A stretch of 5,386 nucleotides of DNA from DATEMK01 sp035275625. GTDB taxonomy: Bacteria; Bacteroidota; Bacteroidia; AKYH767-A; OLB10. The DNA lies in assembly GCA_035275625.1 (NCBI GenBank), contig DATEMK010000031.1, positions 1-5,386 of the forward strand, read 5' to 3'. Of the stretch, positions 1 to 5,386 are shown piece by piece (the stretch's first letter is position 1; the number at the start of each line of letters is the position of its first letter). A program made the position numbers and the translations under genes. The notes beneath the pieces are model-generated. The model ran no database searches. It was not told the DNA's origin and was given only the letters and a program-made list of their open reading frames with translations.

Positions 1-840
1 TTTTGATTTAGCCTCATCCAGTTTCTTTTTCAACCTTTCAACTTTCTCATTGGTAACGTTGAAATCTGCATTTATTTTATTAAAATAATCGCTTTGGTCA
101 ATGGGAAACTTAATGCCGGGCTCAAAAATGCAGGTTCCACAGTTTTCGTTCTTTTGCCCGATAAAAATATCGCGCCAGTATTCAATAATATTTATTAATC
201 CATAATCTAATTTACCCTCGCCACAATTATCGTTATCCTTACATAAACTTTCGTGAAGCTTGAAGGCAATTTCAATGGCGCTGGTTGCCAGGGTTATTAA
301 GTTATCGCGCGTTGATAAAACAGCGTCAAGTTTTTTTCCATATTCTTCAAGGCATTTAATGACACCTGTTCCGGGAGAAAGTTCCGGGTTGGTTTTTGAT
401 GCATTATTTATGCAAGTCATCAATATATCGTAATCTTTTTTAAGACCATCAACCCGTATATAAAGGTCTTCAATCATGCAAAAAAGTATCCGGATTGACT
501 TATTGGATTGTTCTGTTATATTACAGAGTTTTTCAAGATGCTTAATAAAAAGAAGCAGTTGCCGAAAGATATCACTGGCTTTTTCATTCGTTTTTGTCAA
601 ATCATCCATCATGGTTTTCAACTTATCACGCCATTCTGTTTTAATTGTATAATGACGCGAAAGTTTATCAACTCTGGCATTCCATTCCTTGTAGCTGCAG
701 GTTGTTCCTTTGAGGTCTGCTGTCCAATCATCATAACAGCAATCACATCCTTTGGGATCGTCAATAATAATTTCTTTACAACAGTCAGGAAGGCAGCCGC
801 TGTTGCCATTATTTCCATTTTTAGTTTTATAGTGAAGCAT
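1..840 (-). CDS. Second cysteine-rich helical protein, partial (C-terminus beyond left edge)
   Basis: An open frame of 280 codons runs without a stop from an ATG at 840 to the left edge; I read it by hand from the reverse complement. An in-frame stop a short way upstream, within the gap to the previous gene, makes 840 the natural start. I do not recognise the family. The start MLHYKTKNGNNGNSGCLPDC leads into a dense cysteine cluster (C16, C20, C21, C32, C34, C35, C48). Further cysteines lie at 106, 121, 143, 163, 200, 206, 234 and 237, the last two forming CGTC. That is 15 in 280 residues (5.4%). About 52-142 looks like a long helical or coiled-coil segment rich in charged residues and leucine/isoleucine, and a second, highly charged helix (VERLKKKLDEAKSK) runs off the edge. 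There is no signal peptide. It resembles its upstream neighbour in composition and cysteine-plus-helix architecture but not clearly in sequence, so a shared origin is possible and unproven. Confidence 0.85.
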   Translation of the reverse strand, partial: MLHYKTKNGNNGNSGCLPDCCKEIIIDDPKGCDCCYDDWTADLKGTTCSYKEWNARVDKLSRHYTIKTEWRDKLKTMMDDLTKTNEKASDIFRQLLLFIKHLEKLCNITEQSNKSIRILFCMIEDLYIRVDGLKKDYDILMTCINNASKTNPELSPGTGVIKCLEEYGKKLDAVLSTRDNLITLATSAIEIAFKLHESLCKDNDNCGEGKLDYGLINIIEYWRDIFIGQKNENCGTCIFEPGIKFPIDQSDYFNKINADFNVTNEKVERLKKKLDEAKSK

Positions 841-878
841 GTTTTCTATTTTTAATGTTTAGTTAAGATTTAAAATTA

Positions 879-1871
879 CTATGCCGGATCCTCGCTGAAT
901 TTTTCTCCGCAATAAATGCCATCCACTTTCTTGCAGATTTCACATATATGTTCTTTACATCCTTTCAGTCTGTTTTCATCCTTTTCTTCACCCTCACATG
1001 AACTCATGATGCAGTTGCATTTATGACAACATAAATAGGCTATTGCTTCTTTTTCTCCATCCACCAAATTACGTTTTGAATAAAGAGCATAATCTGATTT
1101 GGTTAATTCCTTGGTGGCAGCCGTGAGTTCCTCCTGGTATTTCTTTAAATCATCTGTACCTTTTTTTGCTTTTTCCTGGATAAAATCATCAAATGATTTT
1201 GCATTGGCTGTCATATTCTGGTAAAATACTTCGAGTGATTTTATATTTGAGAATGTTTGAATACCCGTAACGTCAGCTGCAGAATTTGCAATAATATCCA
1301 TATCATGCAGCAATATCTCCGGTTGTTTTACAAGTTCTCTTAAAATATCATGCGCTTCAGGACAAGCAGCCGTGCGCCTTGCTTTATCATCACATTTCTC
1401 AGGTGCATTTCCGGTTAATATAAGCAATTGCGTACAGTTGCACTTGTCTTTCATACAAGAATCCAAATCACAAGCGGCTTTTCGCAAGTCGTTGAATTTT
1501 TGCTTGGCATCCATTGCGGCCTTCACAATATTTTTCAGTACCCCGGTTAAATCCTCGCTGAATTTTATCTCACTGGTCACAACTTGTTTTATTTCGGAAG
1601 CGGCCTGGGTTAGTTCCACACCCACACATAATTCAAGGTTTCGGTAAATCCGGTAATTCGTTTCCGTTTCAATAAAACAACATTTCTTCGATTCATAAAT
1701 TTTCTTTAGTCCTATCCGGTTTTCTTCCGCCTCCGTTAATTCTCCTATATAACCTTTCATTTCATTACAGTTTTCCTTTATAATGGATGAAAGTATTTTA
1801 GAAACCGGGCCATCACTTTCAACACAATCTTTGGTTTGGGACGGGTTGTATGGGTTTTCTTGTTTTCTCAT
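879..1871 (-). CDS. Cysteine-rich helical protein of unknown family, immediately after the sheath gene
   Basis: I do not recognise this 330-residue protein. It has 20 cysteines (6%) at 16, 35, 64, 65, 82, 134, 139, 144, 146, 160, 170, 281, 282, 285, 287, 292, 305, 310, 313 and 321. They fall in two main clusters: 134-170, and 281-321, the latter with CCHKCNC (281-287) and CEIC (310-313). The two CxxC pairs there (282/285 and 310/313) are 24 residues apart, with nearby H283 and H308, a layout compatible with zinc binding. KCNC occurs in both clusters (143-146 and 284-287). Between the clusters, about 172-275 is predicted by eye to be long amphipathic helix or coiled coil, as is about 84-132. 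There is no signal peptide or membrane segment, so it is probably made in the cytoplasm. The ATG at 1871 follows the sheath stop by 46 bp, and the next cysteine-rich gene begins 38 bp after its stop. Membership of the eCIS operon is inferred from spacing and strand; accessory structural protein, metal-binding factor or cargo are all open. Confidence 0.85.
   Translation of the reverse strand: MRKQENPYNPSQTKDCVESDGPVSKILSSIIKENCNEMKGYIGELTEAEENRIGLKKIYESKKCCFIETETNYRIYRNLELCVGVELTQAASEIKQVVTSEIKFSEDLTGVLKNIVKAAMDAKQKFNDLRKAACDLDSCMKDKCNCTQLLILTGNAPEKCDDKARRTAACPEAHDILRELVKQPEILLHDMDIIANSAADVTGIQTFSNIKSLEVFYQNMTANAKSFDDFIQEKAKKGTDDLKKYQEELTAATKELTKSDYALYSKRNLVDGEKEAIAYLCCHKCNCIMSSCEGEEKDENRLKGCKEHICEICKKVDGIYCGEKFSEDPA
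888..903 (-). repeat. 16-bp in-frame direct repeat, copy near the 3' end of the cysteine-rich gene
   Basis: The plus-strand sequence ATCCTCGCTGAATTTT here is identical to that at 1551-1566. Both copies lie in the same gene in the same frame, 663 bp (221 codons) apart, and encode KFSED (residues 324-328 here). Confidence 0.6.
1551..1566 (-). repeat. 16-bp in-frame direct repeat, copy in the 5' part of the cysteine-rich gene
   Basis: This is the partner of 888-903 and encodes KFSED at residues 103-107. The match stops abruptly on both sides. The order of KFSED relative to the KCNC motif differs between the two protein halves, so it is not a simple tandem domain duplication. Confidence 0.6.
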
Positions 1872-1917
1872 TTGTATATTTTATTATTTAAATTTTTGAA
1901 TTTAACAGCTTTTAAAT

Positions 1918-3318
1918 TTATGATTCAGCAAGCATCTTGTGCATAAAGCGCAGGATAATAAATTCAGCAGGGCGGGCAACTGCTAAACCAATTTCTATAA
2001 TCATCCTTCCTTCCAAAATATCAAGTTCAGTCATGGTTTCGCCTAATCCCACATGAACAAAAAATGCTTCATTGGTATTGGCGCCAATTAATGCTCCGGC
2101 TTTCCACTGCTGGGTAAGATAATTTTCAATCATGGCTTTTACGCGCACCCAGGTGTTACGGTCGTTAGGTTCAAATACAAATTGCTCGGTTGCGTTTTTA
2201 GTAGATTCTTCCACCATGATGAAATACCTGCGCACAGCTATGTACCGCCATTCATTGTCATTACCTGCAAGAGTTCGCGCTCCCCAAATAACAGCGGGTC
2301 CTCTTCCCTGGAATGAGCGGATAACATTAATAGATTTTCCCGCCCGTGTGTCAACGTTCAGATTTTCCTGTTGTTTTTTTGAAATCGGAATTTCAGGTTT
2401 GACTGCAAAATCAATTCCCACATTGGCAGGCGCTTTCCATACTCCGCGGCTGTCGTCAACGGAAGCGTAAACTCCCGCAACTGCAGATGAAGCAGGAAGC
2501 AACATGTCAATATTATTAATTGCGTTTTTTGCCATAAAGTAATAGGCATTGTTTTTTCCTTTAAGTTCAGCCAAAGTTCCCGATAAAGAGGCATCTCCTT
2601 TTCCAATGATAGTGACCAGGGTATCATTATTTCCATAGTCAAAATCCATTCTTGTATAAATTCTTGGATAATATGCAGCGGCATATTTCATGTGGTCTTT
2701 ATCACCAAAATCAAAATCCCTGAAAGTTTGAATCGGATCAAAAGCCACATCAGCGGTGTTCATCCAAACATCTATAATTACAAACCGATCCTGCAATTCC
2801 ACACATTGATCAATAGCTTCTTTGTATGTAGAATAATAATCACCGGAGGAAGTCATATTTAATCCGTCAGGAAACAAAATCAATGTAACTTCATTAATTT
2901 TAGACACCGCGTCCAGGCCCGCCAGCAGATCAGGCTGAAGAATAACTCCGCCCGTGCTGTAATCTCCCACTGAAACTATGTAACAATCACCTCCCCCGTT
3001 TATAAAAAACATTTGAAGTGAATAATACATCAGGTAATGTGAAGGCGCTGTTACCTTACCCTGAATATCTATTGTGGTTTGTGTCGTATCAATTGTTACA
3101 ACAATGGTTTTTTCCGGATCAGGCCTGCCATAAAATCTTTCATAGTCGAGCATGGAAGTAATACGCCTGGGAATGTTGCGCAGATCATTCGCTTCTTTTA
3201 ATTGGGCTTTTTCTGTGTATCCTATAAAAGCAGGAAGGGCTGTTTCGACTGATGCAATAGAGGGTGGAATCTTTTGAATTTCTTCAATATATACTCCCGG
3301 GGTTTTGTATTCTGCCAT
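1918..3318 (-). CDS. Contractile tail sheath protein (eCIS / phage tail sheath family)
   Basis: This subunit forms the helical sheath around the inner tube; contraction drives the tube into a target. The 466-residue protein is complete and in the size range of Afp3-like sheaths. Its N-terminus MAEYKTPGVYIEEI (1-14) followed by ALPAFIGYTEKA (27-38) is a hallmark of the family. Further motifs are QMFFINGGGDCYIV (102-115), YYPRIYT (216-222), AGVYASVDDSRGVWKAPAN (281-299), GPAVIWGARTL (340-350), WRYIAVRRYFIMVEES (357-372), FEPND (382-386) and the conserved C-terminal RPAEFIILRF (449-458). Roughly residues 65-260 form the variable outer region; the ends form the conserved core whose N- and C-terminal arms link neighbouring subunits. 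It follows the 445-residue gene by 38 bp and precedes the first cysteine-rich gene by 46 bp. Only one sheath gene is visible; many eCIS have two or three, so paralogues may lie to the left. Confidence 0.97.
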   Translation of the reverse strand: MAEYKTPGVYIEEIQKIPPSIASVETALPAFIGYTEKAQLKEANDLRNIPRRITSMLDYERFYGRPDPEKTIVVTIDTTQTTIDIQGKVTAPSHYLMYYSLQMFFINGGGDCYIVSVGDYSTGGVILQPDLLAGLDAVSKINEVTLILFPDGLNMTSSGDYYSTYKEAIDQCVELQDRFVIIDVWMNTADVAFDPIQTFRDFDFGDKDHMKYAAAYYPRIYTRMDFDYGNNDTLVTIIGKGDASLSGTLAELKGKNNAYYFMAKNAINNIDMLLPASSAVAGVYASVDDSRGVWKAPANVGIDFAVKPEIPISKKQQENLNVDTRAGKSINVIRSFQGRGPAVIWGARTLAGNDNEWRYIAVRRYFIMVEESTKNATEQFVFEPNDRNTWVRVKAMIENYLTQQWKAGALIGANTNEAFFVHVGLGETMTELDILEGRMIIEIGLAVARPAEFIILRFMHKMLAES

Positions 3319-3356
3319 ATTATTTTTGTTTTAGTTATAATTTTTGATATAGTTAT

Positions 3357-4694
3357 TTATACAATTGGAAACAGGGATGAGTTTGGAACTTCAATATTTG
3401 TGAAGAAGCGATCATCAATTATATTTAACGGCCCGCCAGCTGCGGGATTAGGTAAATACGTTCCTGAAGGAAACGGAGGAAATAAGGTGAGAGAAGCCGT
3501 CAGGCTGCGCGGAGTTTTAGTAATGAGATAAGGAGGATTACTATCATCAAGGTAAGGAGTTGTTGCAACTGTCAGATTCAATTCTTTGTTGTTTATATTT
3601 ATATATTTCCAGTAAGTAAACCTGCTTTTGATTCTTATTTCAAAAAGCGGAGCCGGTTTTTTTATGCTTCCATCGGGATTTTTTTGTATGAAAATAAATC
3701 CGTTATTATCCACCAGCTTAAAATCCGGGTTGGTTACTGCTGTTTTTAATTGAACTATTCCCCAGGTATTTTTGAAATTTTCTATCCCGTAAAAAATTAT
3801 TTTATGATTTTTCGAATAGCCGTTGTTCCCTGTGACTTCAAGCGTATAGATCAATTCATCAGAAAATGGCTTATCTAAGACCGTTTTTAGTTCAAGTGTA
3901 TCAAAATTGAGACGCACTTTTTGTAACTCTGCGCTGCCTGTTGCAGTGACAGGCGCAGGAATATTTCCCTTTTTGTCTTTAACAATTTGTCCATTTTTAT
4001 CTTTTAGAATAAATTGCGCCACTGTAACACCGCTGTTTTTCCGGAACGAATAAGAAAACTTAAACGGAACAGCTAAACGGTCATTTTCGCTGGTAAATCC
4101 TTTGCCTGCAACATTGAGCCATTGATTACCCGAGTCATTTTTATAAAAAGACTGGATAAGTCCAGCACCTGCATCAGCAAGTTCCCCCTGTTCATAGGTG
4201 GCCGTGATGTCTTTGGCAGAAATATTATTTGATAAAAAAGGAAATGTTTTTGTTCCTGAAACAGTTTCATTTGAAAAATAGCACATTGCCGGAATCGGAG
4301 TATTTATTCGTGCATTGGTTATATTATCGAATAAATTGCCTGTCCTGTTCAACTCTACGACCAGGTTTAAATCCGGAGGTAATGGCATCAATGGTTTATA
4401 AGCAATGGTTCCGTCTGCAAGTGATGATTTTGTTACTTTAGCTGTAACTTTAAACCCTGAATATGTTGTCAGCAACCGTAAACGATAATTTTCAAATGTG
4501 TTTTTTATTTCTTCGGGTATTTCAAATCTCAAATTATTATTTACCGATGGCAAATCCCCGGTAAATTTTTGCATGAGAAAATTTATCCTGTCATCAGGCG
4601 CGGCTTCTTCAAATATTGTTTTGCCTTCTTGATTGGTGAGATAAAACTCGTGCAACAATTTTACTTCGAACAATGTTTTATAAATGACCGACAT
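3357..4694 (-). CDS. eCIS-associated beta-rich protein, possible cap adaptor, between terminator and sheath genes
   Basis: This 445-residue protein has no domain I can name with certainty. It opens with MSVIYKTLFEVKLLHEFYL (1-19), an N-terminus I associate from memory with uncharacterised Bacteroidota proteins encoded beside sheath genes. The rest is mostly alternating beta-strand pattern: RLRLLTTYSGFKVTAKV (71-87), LNLVVELNRT (109-118), a middle block around 208-305 with FKFSYSF and QFILKDKNGQIVKDKKGN, then FEIRIKSRFTYWKYININ (351-368) and a proline-rich end with YLPNP (413-417). It has a single cysteine (C138) and no signal peptide or membrane segment. The ATG at 4694 follows the previous stop by six bases (GAAAGA), implying translational coupling with the terminator protein. 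Position and coupling suggest a structural partner of the cap; some Bacteroidota eCIS carry an adaptor between cap and tube or sheath. That role is inference. A chaperone or an attached surface protein is also possible. Confidence 0.6.
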   Translation of the reverse strand: MSVIYKTLFEVKLLHEFYLTNQEGKTIFEEAAPDDRINFLMQKFTGDLPSVNNNLRFEIPEEIKNTFENYRLRLLTTYSGFKVTAKVTKSSLADGTIAYKPLMPLPPDLNLVVELNRTGNLFDNITNARINTPIPAMCYFSNETVSGTKTFPFLSNNISAKDITATYEQGELADAGAGLIQSFYKNDSGNQWLNVAGKGFTSENDRLAVPFKFSYSFRKNSGVTVAQFILKDKNGQIVKDKKGNIPAPVTATGSAELQKVRLNFDTLELKTVLDKPFSDELIYTLEVTGNNGYSKNHKIIFYGIENFKNTWGIVQLKTAVTNPDFKLVDNNGFIFIQKNPDGSIKKPAPLFEIRIKSRFTYWKYININNKELNLTVATTPYLDDSNPPYLITKTPRSLTASLTLFPPFPSGTYLPNPAAGGPLNIIDDRFFTNIEVPNSSLFPIV

Positions 4695-4700
4695 TCTTTC

Positions 4701-5345
4701 TTATTTCATTACCGGTGATAAATTTGTTTCAATTTCTTCAATGAGCGGCACCTCGCGGAGAGGAATACGTTCAGTAATAGCAACTAATCTTAATTTATAC
4801 ATAGCAAAAGGCATCTGCCTGCCACCAAGAGAACCCCATAAGTGATTTATCTGCTCAAACGTTAAAGTATATAATTCAAGAGTGAATTTTAATTCTCTTA
4901 TATCCGGATCGTTGATATCCGAATCCTTAACAGTTGAACCACGGCCAGAAGAAGAAAATTCAAATGAGTTTTTGAATTGAAAAAAGCGGATGATATAGGA
5001 CAATCTTAGCAGGCTAAGCTCATACAAATCGCCTGTTGATATGCCATTAGTAAAATTGCAGCTAAATAAAACATACAAATTAAGAAACACAGGCGGGTTT
5101 TCATATATAGCAGTATTTGTTAGTCCTGCTTTTCTTAATGGCGGTTTATTTTTTAAAGTCGTTTCTTCCTCAATATTTACCAGGGAGATCACTACCCTTT
5201 CACTGACTGCATTGTTGTTAGATGATTCAAACAATCCTATGTTACTGACAATTATATCGTCATCATTTAAACCGGTTATATCCTTCTTATCAACCAGGTA
5301 ATCTGCAAGTTCGTCACGAATTAATCTTAAGGCTGTATTGATCAT
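4701..5345 (-). CDS. Pvc16/Afp16-like tail terminator (cap) protein, DUF4255 domain
   Basis: In eCIS particles this family caps the end of the tube and sheath away from the baseplate and ends polymerisation; it is cytoplasmic until the particle is released. The 214-residue protein is about the usual length for a stand-alone DUF4255 (Pvc16 N-terminal domain) protein and appears complete. Family-like blocks seen in order are an N-terminal helix MINTALRLIRDEL; the strand VVISLVNIEEE (51-61), typical of these proteins; PPVFLNLYVLFS (84-95); LSYIIRFFQ (115-123); and LTFEQINHLWGSLGG (161-175) leading into the strand YKLRLVAI (183-190). The ATG at 5345 starts exactly at the family N-terminus. It is the first gene of the visible run, with the next gene 6 bp downstream and the sheath gene after that, which strongly supports the eCIS reading. 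No signal peptide or membrane segment is seen. The family call is secure; the exact cap role is taken from characterised relatives. Confidence 0.88.
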   Translation of the reverse strand: MINTALRLIRDELADYLVDKKDITGLNDDDIIVSNIGLFESSNNNAVSERVVISLVNIEEETTLKNKPPLRKAGLTNTAIYENPPVFLNLYVLFSCNFTNGISTGDLYELSLLRLSYIIRFFQFKNSFEFSSSGRGSTVKDSDINDPDIRELKFTLELYTLTFEQINHLWGSLGGRQMPFAMYKLRLVAITERIPLREVPLIEEIETNLSPVMK

Positions 5346-5386
5346 AAAAAATATTAAAACCCTATTGTTATTTAAATTTAAAAACT
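5346..5386 (-). other. Leader upstream of the first visible gene; no promoter recognised
   Basis: These 41 bases are almost entirely A/T and contain a perfect 12-bp palindrome, TTTAAATTTAAA, at 5371-5382. I see no Bacteroidota -7 element (TAnnTTTG) reading toward the gene and no purine-rich Shine-Dalgarno; A/T-rich leaders are usual in this phylum. The promoter, or further upstream operon genes, should lie to the right of the window. Confidence 0.3.

Noticed and set aside
618..818. 66-codon minus-strand frame
   Set aside because: It lies inside the 840-to-edge gene in another frame; the longer frame has coherent composition, a start just after the previous gene and no stops.
508..855. 115-codon plus-strand frame
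   Set aside because: It is antisense to the long minus-strand cysteine-rich frame that runs from 840 to the edge. Its hydrophobic, Phe/Ile-rich translation is typical of a complement shadow.
841..878. Possible internal promoter in the gap between the two cysteine-rich genes
   Set aside because: There is no TAnnTTTG element on the minus strand in this gap or in the other intergenic gaps; A/T richness alone is not evidence.
1372..1647. 91-codon plus-strand frame
   Set aside because: It is antisense to the 330-residue gene, with no context supporting a plus-strand gene.
1..1871. Metallothionein-like or secreted disulfide-rich toxin assignment for the cysteine-rich proteins
   Set aside because: Both are far longer than metallothioneins, mostly helical and charged, and lack signal peptides; no known toxin motif was recognised.
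1899..1918. Perfect inverted repeat AATTTAA-6 nt-TTAAATT at the end of the sheath gene
   Set aside because: The stem has no G/C pairs and no U-tract follows in the direction of transcription, so a terminator is not supported; it fits A/T-rich background.
2132..2684. Overlapping frames on both strands (112 and 108 codons)
   Set aside because: Both fall inside the sheath gene, whose family motifs settle the reading frame.
3274..3531. 85-codon plus-strand frame spanning the sheath start and the preceding gene's end
   Set aside because: It covers the short intergenic gap but is mainly antisense to two well-supported genes.
5041..5301. 86-codon plus-strand frame
   Set aside because: It is antisense to the DUF4255 gene, which has clear family motifs.

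Overview
The window is a single run of five genes, all on the minus strand. It is read from right (about 5345) to left and is cut by the left edge. The low G+C, the A/T-rich gaps without clear Shine-Dalgarno sequences and the protein style point to a member of the Bacteroidota; this is inferred from overall character, not from a marker gene. The genes look like the start of an extracellular contractile injection system (eCIS, the Afp/PVC/AlgoCIS-like phage-tail family).

In transcription order the layout is as follows. (1) 5345-4701 is a Pvc16/Afp16-like protein (DUF4255 N-terminal domain), the expected tail terminator or cap. (2) 4694-3357 is a 445-residue beta-rich protein starting only 6 bp after gene 1; it is probably a cap adaptor or another structural partner. 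(3) 3318-1918 is a contractile tail sheath protein, the most certain call. (4) 1871-879 is a 330-residue, helix-rich, very cysteine-rich protein (20 Cys) of unknown family. (5) 840-1 is a second cysteine-rich, helical protein (15 Cys in the 280 residues visible), open at the left edge and with no recognised family.

Genes 1-3 would form the distal end of the particle (terminator, possible adaptor, contractile outer sheath). The inner tube, LysM/spike/baseplate proteins, tape measure and AAA+ ATPase normally encoded by such loci are not here and are expected to the left of position 1. The unusual part is the pair of cysteine-rich proteins directly after the sheath, where a tube gene would be a common neighbour. 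Cysteine jumps from 0.2-0.5% in the three structural proteins to 5-6% in these two. They are the best candidates for something undescribed: accessory structural, metal-binding or disulfide-stabilised components, or cargo.

Gaps between genes are short (6, 38, 46 and 38 bp). None shows a Bacteroidota-type promoter (TAnnTTTG) or a G+C-rich hairpin terminator, so the five genes are probably one operon whose promoter lies to the right of the window. No RNA genes, mobile elements, CRISPR arrays or attachment sites were seen, and no gene-free stretch exceeds 50 bp.
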